Source: CAJJDF01 sp965655625 (GTDB taxonomy: Bacteria > Bacteroidota > Bacteroidia > Flavobacteriales_D > CAJJDF01). Taken from it: a DNA stretch of 53,892 nucleotides. A program made the position numbers and the translations under genes. Numbering within the stretch: position 1 is the first letter of the stretch; each line of letters opens with the position of its first letter. The DNA is taken from positions 1 to 53,892 of the forward strand of contig CBFHHA010000012.1 in NCBI GenBank assembly GCA_965655625.1, given 5' to 3'. The notes beneath the pieces were generated by a model. That model searched no databases and was not told where the DNA came from. It saw only the letters and a list, made by a program, of their open reading frames with translations. Of this stretch, positions 1-8,646 are shown piece by piece.

Positions 1-210
1 TGAACTGTTTTCTCTTACGTACAACAAATTATTGGTATGGAGTTCCAAATACAAATAAGATGTATCTTGTTTTTCGTGGTACACCAAGTAACTTGGATCC
101 AAATCTTTTATCCGGGTATCGTACTCATAATTGGCCTCGTCAGTTGCGAGCTTACCCGAACTACAATTCACCATAAAACCCATAGCTGTACTAACTAATG
201 CTAGTTTCAT
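1..210 (-). CDS. N-terminus of a probable lipoprotein, possibly GWxTD-domain type (partial)
   Basis: The reading frame is open from the ATG at 208-210 to the window edge, giving the first 70 residues; the 3' end lies outside. The start MKLALVSTAMGFMVNCSSGK has a short hydrophobic stretch followed by NCSS, which fits a lipoprotein signal with the lipidated Cys at residue 15. The next part (DLDPSYLVYHEKQDTSYLYL, then NNLLYVR) resembles the N-terminal region of Bacteroidota GWxTD-domain lipoproteins of unknown function, but the defining GWxTD part is not in view. It lies 20 bp downstream of rmuC on the same strand, so co-transcription is likely. The reading frame is secure; the family is tentative. 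Confidence 0.5.
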   Translation of the reverse strand, partial: MKLALVSTAMGFMVNCSSGKLATDEANYEYDTRIKDLDPSYLVYHEKQDTSYLYLELHTNNLLYVRENSS

Positions 211-230
211 GCTATATGAATTGGTTCCGA

Positions 231-1586
231 TCATTCTTCTAAAAACTTTTGAGGAATTTGTTTACTTGTACTCACTCCAAGCTCTTTTATTTTTTCCGTT
301 CTCCTCACAAGGTTTCCCTTTCCAGTTTGCAGTTTGTTGAGCGCTCCTTGGTAAGCCGATTCTGCCTGAGAAAGACCTCTTTCTATCTTTTCCATGTCGT
401 CCAAAAAACCGACAAACTTATCATACAAAGCTCCTGCTTGGCTGGCAATTTCAAGCGTGTTTCTATTTTGCTTTTCTTGCTTCCAAATAGAGGCAATTGT
501 CTTAATTGTTGCCAATAAAGTAGTGGGACTCACAATGACAATATTTCGCGTAATTGCATACTCATACAATTCTTTGTCATTCTGAATGGCTAAGCTAAAA
601 GAAGCTTCTATTGGCATGAACAACAACACAAAATCAGGAGAATCCAGTTTAGCTCCCGTTTGGTAATTTTTATCACTCAAATATTTAATGTGATTCTTCA
701 CCGAAATCAGGTGATTTTTGAGTGCAGTCACTTTCGACTCTTCCGATTCGGGAGAAATATATTGGTTATAGGCGACCAACGACACTTTAGAATCCACTAC
801 AATATGCTTGCTATCGGGTAGTTGAATGATATAATCTGGCTGCACTCTTCGTCCTTCTTCGTTGGTGGTGCTAAATTGTTTGACGTATTCTTCTCCTTCT
901 GTCAAACCAGAATCAGATAAGATTTTTTCTAAAATCATTTCTCCCCAATTTCCTTGCGCCTTGTTATCATAAGTGAGAGCCTTGGTGAGATTTTGCGCAT
1001 CTTTACTAAGCGTTTGATTGAGTTCAGAAAGCTGAATTATTTGAGATTTCAATTCCGTTCTTTCTGCCAAACCTTTTTCGTAGGTAGTTTGAACTTTCTC
1101 CTCAAAACTCTTAAGTTTTTCGTTCAAAGGGGTCAGTACAGTATCAATGTTTTCTTTGTTTTGGGCAGTAAATTTAACCGACTTTTCTTCCAAAATTTTG
1201 TTGGCAATATTCTCAAATTCAATGGCGAATTTTTTCTGTAAGTCTTGCATTTCCGCTTTTTGGTCGGTCAGCTTTTCCTCCAAGTTGTTCAAATTGGTGG
1301 AGGAAACAGATAACTCATCTCTCAAGTTCTTGTTCTCCAATTTTAACTCTCCTATTTCTTCTTTCTGCTGATTAAAATAGCGAGCCGCATCTTCTAATCT
1401 CACTTCCATCATGCCTTTTTCTTTATCCAAAGTAACTGAACGAGAAGTAAGTTGTTCTTTCTCAGTTTCTAAATCTGATAATTTTTCTTGAATGGCCGCA
1501 GGAAGTTCATTTTTTTTCAACGAATGAATTAAAAATACTACCAGTGCTCCAATCACTAATCCAACAAGTAGAGAAATAATGTCCAT
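231..1586 (-). CDS. rmuC: DNA recombination protein RmuC
   Basis: This 451-residue protein has the RmuC architecture. One N-terminal membrane helix (about residues 3-22) anchors it, a long charged coiled coil follows (about 30-205), and the RmuC nuclease-like domain starts around YDNKAQGNWGE (206-216) and runs to about residue 430. In E. coli RmuC limits inversions at short repeats and is thought to act as a membrane-anchored nuclease; that role is family knowledge, not shown here. Length and domain order are normal. It sits between the small CxxC protein upstream (13 bp away) and a probable lipoprotein gene downstream, all on the minus strand, so the three probably share a transcript. Confidence 0.95.
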   Translation of the reverse strand: MDIISLLVGLVIGALVVFLIHSLKKNELPAAIQEKLSDLETEKEQLTSRSVTLDKEKGMMEVRLEDAARYFNQQKEEIGELKLENKNLRDELSVSSTNLNNLEEKLTDQKAEMQDLQKKFAIEFENIANKILEEKSVKFTAQNKENIDTVLTPLNEKLKSFEEKVQTTYEKGLAERTELKSQIIQLSELNQTLSKDAQNLTKALTYDNKAQGNWGEMILEKILSDSGLTEGEEYVKQFSTTNEEGRRVQPDYIIQLPDSKHIVVDSKVSLVAYNQYISPESEESKVTALKNHLISVKNHIKYLSDKNYQTGAKLDSPDFVLLFMPIEASFSLAIQNDKELYEYAITRNIVIVSPTTLLATIKTIASIWKQEKQNRNTLEIASQAGALYDKFVGFLDDMEKIERGLSQAESAYQGALNKLQTGKGNLVRRTEKIKELGVSTSKQIPQKFLEE

Positions 1587-1599
1587 TTTTAGTTTTTAA

Positions 1600-1878
1600 T
1601 TAGTACCAATTCTCAGCGGTAAACTCTTGTTTTTTGTCTTTGTTCTTTCCTGTCAAATCTTTCCAAAACGGCTTCATTTTGCCTTTCAGTACAATGAATA
1701 CAAATGCACCCAAAAGGATGTAAGGAATGATTAATATGTATTCAATACCGGCATTTAATCCTCCGCCAACGTTTGGATTACTTTCTGCCGTTGCTTTACA
1801 CATGGCACATTGAGCATTGGCAGAAAACTGACTTACCAGCAACAATACTAAAATCGTAATTTTTGATAAATATTTCAT
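1600..1878 (-). CDS. small exported membrane protein with CAMC motif
   Basis: This 92-residue protein has a clear signal peptide ending near SANAQ (about residue 22). The predicted mature protein begins with CAMCKA, a CxxC pair at its extreme N-terminus. One membrane helix (about residues 46-64) follows, then a charged tail. No characterised family is recognised with certainty; similar short proteins are common in Flavobacteriales. The two cysteines could bind metal or form a redox pair on the periplasmic side, which is inference. It is the first gene of the rmuC transcription unit and has a TACCTTTG -7 box 27 bp upstream on the minus strand. Confidence 0.75.
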   Translation of the reverse strand: MKYLSKITILVLLLVSQFSANAQCAMCKATAESNPNVGGGLNAGIEYILIIPYILLGAFVFIVLKGKMKPFWKDLTGKNKDKKQEFTAENWY

Positions 1879-1904
1879 AAGAGAAGTATTAGGTTAATTC
1901 TATT

Positions 1905-1912
1905 CAAAGGTA
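1905..1912 (-). promoter_or_regulatory. -7 element TACCTTTG upstream of the CxxC/rmuC unit
   Basis: The minus strand reads TACCTTTG, an exact match to the Bacteroidota TAnnTTTG -7 motif. A start site about 4 bases on would give a leader of roughly 22 nt before the ATG at 1878. No good TTG -33 partner is seen at the usual spacing. Confidence 0.4.
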
Positions 1913-2061
1913 CGAAAGCCAAGTTTAAAACTGAGGGAAAATCACACCAAGTTTTTGAGTTTTTCCTCCTTTAATTTTCTTTCTTTTTTTTGGGAGAGTA
2001 AATAATCAAGACTTGAACAATCACGGCTAAAAAAGATGAAATCTGTTAGAAAGTGAAAAGA

Positions 2062-2529
2062 TTACTCTTTATTTAAGTAATTCCAAACCAGCCCTGACTC
2101 AAATCCCTTCTGAATCACAAAAGCAGCAATTTTTCCTTTTTTCTTAAACTCATCTTCCTCCTTTATCTCTCTTTTCTTTCGCTCTATCCAGTAGGTTAAG
2201 GTTTCAAAATAATCACCTTCCTCAATTACCTCCATTCCTTTTTTTATACAAAAGTCAGAAATTCTTTTTTGTTTCAACTGAGCTTTAATTTTTACTTTTC
2301 CCCACTTTTTTATGTTAAATTTTCCAGAAACAAAAGCTTCTGCAAATCTTTGTTCGTTTAAAAAATCTTCTTGGATTAACCTCGTAATCACCTCATTCAC
2401 CTCGTTCTTAAACAATCCAAGTTTGTACAACTTATCGGTCACTTCTTGGTGGCTGCGCTCTTGGTAAGCACAATAGTTTTTGAGTTTTTCGGTGGCTAAT
2501 TCTAAATTCACAGATAAAAAGTGTGGCAT
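2062..2529 (-). CDS. recX: regulatory protein RecX
   Basis: RecX proteins bind RecA and modulate its filaments. The 155-residue product carries the family hallmark YCAYQERSHQEVTDKLYKLG near its start, followed by FLNEQRFAEAFVSGKFNIKKWGK and the repeated three-helix pattern. The frame is open further upstream to 2661, but that extension would overlap the divergent aminotransferase gene and has no RecX-like sequence. The ATG at 2529 (MPHFLSVNLELATEKL) gives the length usual in Bacteroidota and leaves about 70 bp for two divergent promoters. It is monocistronic on the minus strand; nothing unusual is seen in the protein. Confidence 0.9.
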   Translation of the reverse strand: MPHFLSVNLELATEKLKNYCAYQERSHQEVTDKLYKLGLFKNEVNEVITRLIQEDFLNEQRFAEAFVSGKFNIKKWGKVKIKAQLKQKRISDFCIKKGMEVIEEGDYFETLTYWIERKKREIKEEDEFKKKGKIAAFVIQKGFESGLVWNYLNKE

Positions 2530-2600
2530 AAAAAGGAAGAACGATAAGAAAGCTACAAGATTATTTCTTACTTTTATCTTGCTAAAAATACAATAAAAAA

Positions 2601-3815
2601 ATGATTCCATTCTCACCTCCAAGAATAGACCAAGAAATAATTGACGAAGTAATTGATACACTTCAATCGGGTTGGATTACAACAGGGCCAAAGACTTTGA
2701 AATTTGAAAACGAACTAAGCAATTACTGCGGAAATCCAGCCACTGTTTGTGTGAGCGCAGCCACTCCAGGAATTCAACTTTTACTTAGCTGGATGGGAAT
2801 TGGAGAAGGTGACGAAGTCATCATTCCTGCTTACACATACTGCGCTACGGCTAATGTGGTTGTACACAGCGGTGCCAAACTGGTGATGGTGGACGTAAAT
2901 GAAGCCGATTTCAATATAAACGTGCAAAAAATAAAAGAGGCGATTACAGAAAATACCAAAATAATTATGCCGGTAGATATCGCGGGACTTCCTTGCGATT
3001 ACAAGGAAATATACTCACTCATTAACTCAGCCGAGGTTAAGAGTTTGTTTAAACCCAGAAACGAAATCCAAAAAAAATTGGGACGAATTGCTGTGGTTTC
3101 GGATTCGGCTCACAGTATTGGGGCAGTGTATCATGGAAAGAGAGCGGGAAGTCTTGCGGATGTATCAGTCTTTTCATTTCATGCAGTGAAAAATCTATCA
3201 ACAGCCGAAGGAGGTGCTATTGCACTCAATATGCCGGAGCCATTCGATAATGAAGCATTAAGAAAAAAACTTAAAACCATGTCGCTACACGGCCAAAGTA
3301 AAGACGCCTTTAGCAAAATGCAACTGGGCGCTTGGCGCTACGATGTGGTAGAATCTGGTTTTAAATGCAACATGACAGATATTCAAGCTTCCATGGGATT
3401 AGTAGAACTGGCACGTTACGAAGGAAATTTGGCAAGACGAAAAGAAATAATGACACGATATACAGAGGCTTTTTCTGCATATAGTTGGGCAAAAACTCCG
3501 GTCTTCGAAAAAGCCAACAAAACAGGATCTTTTCACCTTTACTTATTCAGAATTAATGGAATATCTGAAACCGAAAGAGACCTCATAATTCAAGAAATAT
3601 CAGAAAGACAAGTCGCAGTAAATGTTCACTATCTTCCTATTCCTATGCTCACTGCTTTTAAAGAAAACTTCCCAATTGCTGAATTTCCACAAACCTATGC
3701 CAACTATGCTTGCGAAATTAGTTTGCCGGTATATTTTACTTTGACAAACGAACAAATAGATAGAGTGACCAAAACCGTTATTGAATCAGTAGAAAAAATC
3801 ATACAAACAAAATAA
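2601..3815 (+). CDS. DegT/DnrJ/EryC1/StrS family PLP-dependent aminotransferase
   Basis: The 404-residue protein is a fold-type I sugar aminotransferase of the DegT/ArnB group, which usually converts a nucleotide-linked keto-sugar to an amino-sugar for surface glycans. The PLP lysine is K197 in FSFHAVKNLSTAEGG, the pyridine-binding Asp is D168 in SDSAHS, and the phosphate-binding region is around SAATPG (52-57). The N-terminus (IPFSPPRID, then LQSGWITTGP) is typical. No other glycan genes are nearby, so the substrate cannot be named. It ends 10 bp before the S8 protease gene and is probably co-transcribed with it; a functional link between the two is not evident. Confidence 0.9.
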   Translation: MIPFSPPRIDQEIIDEVIDTLQSGWITTGPKTLKFENELSNYCGNPATVCVSAATPGIQLLLSWMGIGEGDEVIIPAYTYCATANVVVHSGAKLVMVDVNEADFNINVQKIKEAITENTKIIMPVDIAGLPCDYKEIYSLINSAEVKSLFKPRNEIQKKLGRIAVVSDSAHSIGAVYHGKRAGSLADVSVFSFHAVKNLSTAEGGAIALNMPEPFDNEALRKKLKTMSLHGQSKDAFSKMQLGAWRYDVVESGFKCNMTDIQASMGLVELARYEGNLARRKEIMTRYTEAFSAYSWAKTPVFEKANKTGSFHLYLFRINGISETERDLIIQEISERQVAVNVHYLPIPMLTAFKENFPIAEFPQTYANYACEISLPVYFTLTNEQIDRVTKTVIESVEKIIQTK

Positions 3816-3825
3816 TACACCCATT

Positions 3826-5430
3826 ATGAAAAGCAGTTATATCCTCACTTCTATTTTCCTGTTGTGTTCGCTAATTGGACAATCTCAAACGAAAGATGTT
3901 TCTTCTTATGATGAGAAAATACTGAATTGGCAATCGAAAAATATTTCCAGAAAAATGATGGGAACCAATACCTACAGGGCCTACGAAGAGCTATTGAAAG
4001 GTAAAACTCCTAAAAAAAATATCGTAGTAGCGGTGATAGATGCCGGAATCGATGTGCATCATGAAGACTTAAAAGAAAATATTTGGGTAAATAGAAACGA
4101 AATTCCAGGAAACGGAATAGACGATGACAAGAACGGATATATTGACGATATTCATGGCTGGAATTTTCTTGGAAACTCCAAAGGAGAAAACATTGACAAG
4201 GCTCCTTTAGAAATTACGCGATTGTATCGAGAATTAAATAAAAAATTCCAAAATAAATCGGAAACGGAAATTCAGGAGTCTGAAAAGAAAGACTTTGCTG
4301 AATACCACAAAATGAAAGTGGAGATAACAAAAAACCAGAAAGAGGCCGAAGAACAGTTTATACAAATGGAACAGATTCATATCTTCATTTCGGACCTGTA
4401 CGATTCGCTGGGAAAAATGGAAAATGCTTCTGTCTCTAGTATTGATGAAGTAAAAAAAATAACGACTTCGAGTAAACCCGCCAAAAAACTAAAAAGAAAA
4501 CTACTTTTTTACGCAAAACTTGGACTTACCAAACAAGGCATGAAGGAAGCGAGCGATCATTTTGAAGCAGAGAAATCAGCTTACTACAACCTTGAATTTA
4601 CTCCTCGGGCAGATATTATAGGTGACAATCCAGATGACATTACCGACTACAAATATGGCAATAATGACGTAACTGGCCCTGATGCTTTTCACGGTACTTT
4701 TTGCGCAGGAATTATTGGTGCAAGCCAAAAAAACTCTTTGGGTATTGATGGAATCGCAAACAATGTTTCTCTCATGTCGTTGCGAGCCGTGCCCAATGGA
4801 GATGAATACGACAAAGACGTTGCCTTAGCCATTAGATACGCAGTAGACAATGGTGCCAAAGTAATTAATATGAGTTTTGGAAAATCCTATACCGCAAACA
4901 AAGGAATGGTAGATGATGCATTTAAATATGCCGAAGAAAACGGTGTCCTTTTGGTTCATGCAGCAGGAAACGACAACAAAAACATTGATTCTTCTCCCAA
5001 CTTTCCGAGTGACATACTTCTCGACAATTCGAAAGTAAACAACCTCGTTTGCGTGGGTGCCTCTACATTTCATACCAAAAAGAAATTACCCGCTGATTTT
5101 TCAAATTTTGGTAACGAAAACGTAGATATTTTTGCTCCTGGACAAGATGTAGTATCGACCGATGTGAAAAGCAAATACCAAGTATCGCAAGGCACTAGCT
5201 TCGCAGCTCCTGTAGTAAGTGGTGTGGCTGCTTTGGTTTGGAGTTATTATCCTGATTTAACGGCCGTACAGATGAAGGAAATTCTTATCAAGTCTGCTAC
5301 CAACAAAGGAAAGAGAAAAGTAAGAATACCGGGAACAAAAACAAAAGTGAGATTCATGGAGCTTTCTGTAAGCGATGGAGTAGTAAACACCTACAACGCT
5401 CTGAAGCTTGCCGAAGAAATGAGTAAATAA
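3826..5430 (+). CDS. S8 family (subtilisin-like) serine protease, exported
   Basis: The 534-residue precursor has a signal peptide (about residues 1-21). The catalytic triad is visible: D72 in VAVIDAGID, H289 in AFHGTFCAGIIG, and S458 in SQGTSFAAPVVSG, with the oxyanion Asn N382 in AAGND. An unusually long insert of roughly 150 residues, Lys/Glu-rich and apparently helical, separates the Asp and His boxes (about 120-270). Such inserts occur in some Bacteroidota S8 peptidases. No T9SS sorting domain follows the catalytic domain, so periplasmic or outer-membrane location is more likely than T9SS secretion. It follows the aminotransferase by 10 bp and ends just before a strong bidirectional terminator. 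Confidence 0.93.
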   Translation: MKSSYILTSIFLLCSLIGQSQTKDVSSYDEKILNWQSKNISRKMMGTNTYRAYEELLKGKTPKKNIVVAVIDAGIDVHHEDLKENIWVNRNEIPGNGIDDDKNGYIDDIHGWNFLGNSKGENIDKAPLEITRLYRELNKKFQNKSETEIQESEKKDFAEYHKMKVEITKNQKEAEEQFIQMEQIHIFISDLYDSLGKMENASVSSIDEVKKITTSSKPAKKLKRKLLFYAKLGLTKQGMKEASDHFEAEKSAYYNLEFTPRADIIGDNPDDITDYKYGNNDVTGPDAFHGTFCAGIIGASQKNSLGIDGIANNVSLMSLRAVPNGDEYDKDVALAIRYAVDNGAKVINMSFGKSYTANKGMVDDAFKYAEENGVLLVHAAGNDNKNIDSSPNFPSDILLDNSKVNNLVCVGASTFHTKKKLPADFSNFGNENVDIFAPGQDVVSTDVKSKYQVSQGTSFAAPVVSGVAALVWSYYPDLTAVQMKEILIKSATNKGKRKVRIPGTKTKVRFMELSVSDGVVNTYNALKLAEEMSK

Positions 5431-5433
5431 ATT

Positions 5434-5484
5434 GATTTGACACAAAAAAAGCCTTAAAATTCAAGGCTTTTTTTGTGTCAAATC
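5434..5484. terminator. bidirectional rho-independent terminator (perfect 22-bp inverted repeat)
   Basis: Two perfectly complementary 22-base arms (5434-5455 and 5463-5484) flank a 7-base loop. The GC core is AGCCTT/AAGGCT, bracketed by A7 and T7 tracts, so it can terminate the S8 protease transcript on the plus strand and the TonB receptor transcript on the minus strand. Confidence 0.85.
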
Positions 5485-5492
5485 TTTTCGTG

Positions 5493-8051
5493 TTATTCGA
5501 TGGTGTATCGCAATCCAATGTATATATTTCTTCCGAAAATAGGTGCCCACACTAAGGAAGACTCAAAGTTATTTCCAAATGGATTTTCATTATCCAAAAT
5601 AGGTCTGTCTTGACGGAAATTAAAGATATTTTCTCCCCCTAAATAGGTCGAAAATTTCTTACTCCATACTTTCGTGATTTGTGCATTGGACAAAAAGTAA
5701 GAAGGCGATTTTTCTCTGTACCGAAATACTTCGGGATTACTTTGGGTGGAGGCGATTCGCTGCTCCCCAATCCAATTCAAGGTAAAATCAAACTTCCATT
5801 CGCTTTTTGTTTCATAGCCTAAGTTAACAAATGCTCTGTTTCTGGCGACCAACTGTTTCTGGAGTAACACGTCATTGTAGGTAGTCTTGATATCGTAATA
5901 ACGATAGGCCAATCTTATATCTAACAAGGGTAAAAGCTCATAATCCAACTGGACTTGCAAACTGTTGGAATAAGAAAGTCCTTGTAAGTTGTAAAATGAA
6001 ATCTCATCGGGATTCTCCCAATCCACTACAATTTGATTTTGGAACTGTGTTCGGTATAAATCCATAGAAATTAAACCTTCCCTGCCTGCAATATCAAAAT
6101 CTCTCACTAGATTTACTCCTACATTCCAAGCTACTTCAGCTTTTAAGCCGTAAGGAGTTTCTTCATTTGAGTTTCCATTGACAATAATGCTTCTGGAGGT
6201 AGCAAACAATCCTTGATTCTCCGCAAAAATATTAGCCGTTCGCTGTCCTCTTCCCGCTGCCAATCTAATAATTGTTTTCTCATTGAGATCATATTTCATG
6301 TGAATCCTAGGAGTAAAGAAAAAACCAAAAAGATTACTATAATCCGCCCGAGCACCCAAAACTGCCTTGAATTTTTTACCTCCCGAATAGGAATATTCTC
6401 CGTAAACTCCCGGTGTTATTTCTACTCTGTCATAGGAGTTCGTATCTACCGATTCTTTGTAATCATCTACTAAAAGAGAAGCTCCCACGAAATACGAATG
6501 GTCGGTTGTGTTCACTATATTTTGAAAAATAAAATTTGCATATCCAGAAGTCTGTTTTGCCTTATATTGTGTCGTTCCAAATAATGAATTCTGATTGTAA
6601 TCTGAGGCTGTGAGTTGAAACCCAAAACTTTTCCCTGGATCTTCTTTGAAGACTTTTCCTGTTTTAAACCATCCTCTCACTCTGGTAATGTCGGTGGTTG
6701 CTCCCCACGGACTCAGCGTATCTAAAGTCTGGTCTCTATCAAAATCTATTTGACCAGCGGTATTACTCATACTTACTGCCTCAATTCCGATCTGCCCCAT
6801 CCAGCCAGTTGTATCATTTCGGTATTGCCATCTATTTATTCCAATAAAGTTTTGCATCGTAGGCATGTCCAAAAACCCGTCAGAATTCACATCATTTTCT
6901 GTGGTCCTTACGCTCGAATGAAGTAAGAATCCCGTTGACCATTTGTCGTTCAGTTTGAATTTAAAATTGGTATTAAACTCCTGTCTTCCACCCTGATTTG
7001 CGTAAAGATTGACATTGAATTTCTCAGATTCCTCAGGTTTTTTTAATTCTACATTAATTTGCCCAGCAATACTTTCGTATCCATTCATAACAGAACCAAC
7101 TCCTTTTGCCAATTGAATACTCTCTATCCAGTCACCCGGCACAAAATTCATCCCATACACAGAGGAAAAACCTCGAATATCTGGCAATAATTCTTTCGTA
7201 ATTTGAATATTTGCTCCTGACAACCCTAACATTTGTATTTGTTTCGTTCCTGTTACAGCATCTGTATACGAAACATCCACAGAGGGATTGGTCTCAAAGC
7301 TCTCGGATAAGTTACAACATGCCGCCTTGGCAAGCTCCTTACGGTTCATACCTTCCATCTTTATTACATTCAATTTCGATATTTCTATCCCCTTTCTTCT
7401 CTCAATTACGGTAAAACCTTTGAGTTTGATACTATTGCTAAGAACTATTTCGATGTTGGATTCATCCGTTATCTCCAAACTATCGGAAGCTGTTCCTACG
7501 TAACTCACGATTAGTTTCGTTTCCTTATCACTTTTATCGATTTCAAAATCTCCTTTTTCGTCCGTTGTTACGCCCTTCATGGTTTCGAGCCAAAAAACAT
7601 TTGCACTGAACACGGGTATTTTCCTCCCATTTTTACCAATTTCCAGCACTCTCCCTTTTAGTTTCAAACTTTCGGGCATAGCTGACACTGATTCAGTTTC
7701 GGGTTGGTGAGCAGTTTTCACCTCTTCCTCTCGGTATTTACAGCATCCGTGAACATTATCGTACTCTTCTTGAGTAGCTTTTACGAGTTCGGTATCGTGA
7801 CCAACTTTGGCAATTTTTTTATGTAATTCGATTAATTTTACCAACGAACTGTCGTAGGTAATACTGAGCATGAGGGAATTCACATCCCACTCTGCCGAGG
7901 AAACACCTTTTACACTCACTGCTTGTTCTATTCTTTCTTCGCACATTCCGCACACTCCATCTACAAAAAAAGTAGTGGATACGGTTTGTGAAATAGATTG
8001 ATTTGTCAAGAATAGCGACAAAATCAATCCAATTAATTTGATTGTTTTCAT
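5493..8051 (-). CDS. TonB-dependent receptor with N-terminal heavy-metal-associated (HMA) domain
   Basis: The 852-residue precursor starts with a signal peptide (1-21). Next comes an HMA-like ferredoxin-fold domain (about 25-95) with the metal motif C34-G-M-C37 and a following HGCC (101-104). A carboxypeptidase-regulatory-like domain (about 128-215), a TonB plug (about 230-335, containing KAACCNLSESFE) and a C-terminal beta barrel complete it. The barrel end GRNIYIGLRYTIE is a typical outer-membrane finish. Plug and barrel imply energised uptake across the outer membrane; the Cys motifs point to copper or a related soft metal as ligand, which is inference. It lies 72 bp downstream of a HYC_CC_PP gene on the same strand and ends at a strong terminator. 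Confidence 0.92.
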   Translation of the reverse strand: MKTIKLIGLILSLFLTNQSISQTVSTTFFVDGVCGMCEERIEQAVSVKGVSSAEWDVNSLMLSITYDSSLVKLIELHKKIAKVGHDTELVKATQEEYDNVHGCCKYREEEVKTAHQPETESVSAMPESLKLKGRVLEIGKNGRKIPVFSANVFWLETMKGVTTDEKGDFEIDKSDKETKLIVSYVGTASDSLEITDESNIEIVLSNSIKLKGFTVIERRKGIEISKLNVIKMEGMNRKELAKAACCNLSESFETNPSVDVSYTDAVTGTKQIQMLGLSGANIQITKELLPDIRGFSSVYGMNFVPGDWIESIQLAKGVGSVMNGYESIAGQINVELKKPEESEKFNVNLYANQGGRQEFNTNFKFKLNDKWSTGFLLHSSVRTTENDVNSDGFLDMPTMQNFIGINRWQYRNDTTGWMGQIGIEAVSMSNTAGQIDFDRDQTLDTLSPWGATTDITRVRGWFKTGKVFKEDPGKSFGFQLTASDYNQNSLFGTTQYKAKQTSGYANFIFQNIVNTTDHSYFVGASLLVDDYKESVDTNSYDRVEITPGVYGEYSYSGGKKFKAVLGARADYSNLFGFFFTPRIHMKYDLNEKTIIRLAAGRGQRTANIFAENQGLFATSRSIIVNGNSNEETPYGLKAEVAWNVGVNLVRDFDIAGREGLISMDLYRTQFQNQIVVDWENPDEISFYNLQGLSYSNSLQVQLDYELLPLLDIRLAYRYYDIKTTYNDVLLQKQLVARNRAFVNLGYETKSEWKFDFTLNWIGEQRIASTQSNPEVFRYREKSPSYFLSNAQITKVWSKKFSTYLGGENIFNFRQDRPILDNENPFGNNFESSLVWAPIFGRNIYIGLRYTIE

Positions 8052-8123
8052 TTTCTGATTTTTTAAGTTGAAATTTTATTCAATAAATTTTCTCTTTCTG
8101 TAAAAGAAAGTATCCTTAAAAAA

Positions 8124-8582
8124 TCACAGTAAATAAGTTTGAAATAAGGCGAGTTGCCTGAGATTAGAAATAGGCGGTTTCTCTTGTGAAAAACGACACA
8201 AAAATGGATCTTCATCACACGCAACTGCATTGAGCTGAAAGGAAGCAAAAATGAGTAACGGAATTATCAATTCCATTTCTCCCTCACCCAAATTGAAATC
8301 CTGACTCACATTCATTTCGGCCTCAACTGATTTACAGCAATCACTTCCATCCGTTTTGCTGGTTTGCGAATTGCAAACTACGTTGTGACTCGCTTCACAG
8401 CATGAACTTTTTTCAACTTTTGTTTCTCGATGCTCACAAATTAATTCAGAACCAGAAATACTCCAATCCACAATTTCTCCTTCGCAATAATGAAAATCTA
8501 CCGACAAACCGACCGATGCAGTCAGCATCCAGAATGCCAAAAACAGGGAGATCGATTTTATTAGGTACGAGTTTCTTATCAT
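8124..8582 (-). CDS. HYC_CC_PP family protein, exported, Cys-rich
   Basis: This 152-residue protein has an N-terminal hydrophobic signal (about 8-26) and the residues that name the family: HYC at 31-33, paired cysteines at 61-62 and 82-83, and PP at 136-137 (EKPPIS). HYC_CC_PP proteins are short Bacteroidota proteins of unknown function, often near metal-related TonB receptors. Here the downstream neighbour is exactly such a receptor, so a shared role in copper or other soft-metal handling in the periplasm is a reasonable inference. The conserved Cys and His residues could bind the metal. A TAACTTTG -7 box lies 9 bp before the ATG, implying a very short leader. Confidence 0.85.
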   Translation of the reverse strand: MIRNSYLIKSISLFLAFWMLTASVGLSVDFHYCEGEIVDWSISGSELICEHRETKVEKSSCCEASHNVVCNSQTSKTDGSDCCKSVEAEMNVSQDFNLGEGEMELIIPLLIFASFQLNAVACDEDPFLCRFSQEKPPISNLRQLALFQTYLL

Positions 8583-8590
8583 GAGTGATA

Positions 8591-8598
8591 CAAAGTTA
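8591..8598 (-). promoter_or_regulatory. -7 element TAACTTTG for the HYC_CC_PP/TonB receptor unit
   Basis: The minus strand reads TAACTTTG, matching TAnnTTTG, ending 8 bases before the ATG at 8582. The predicted start site leaves a leader of about 4-5 nt. No well-spaced -33 element is seen. Confidence 0.4.
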
Positions 8599-8646
8599 AG
8601 GAAAAAAACAAAACGAGATTCTGAACTGCTTTACTTAACAAATAAA

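Noticed and set aside
2530..2661. N-terminal extension of recX to 2661
   Set aside because: The extra residues are hydrophobic and not RecX-like, and they would overlap the divergent aminotransferase gene.
5434..5484. Perfect 22-bp inverted repeat as a mobile-element end or operator
   Set aside because: The A7/T7 tracts, GC core and location between convergent genes are fully explained by a bidirectional terminator.
8063..8248. Minus-strand open frame overlapping the end of the HYC_CC_PP gene
   Set aside because: It lies mostly in another frame of a clearly coding gene and has no recognisable features.
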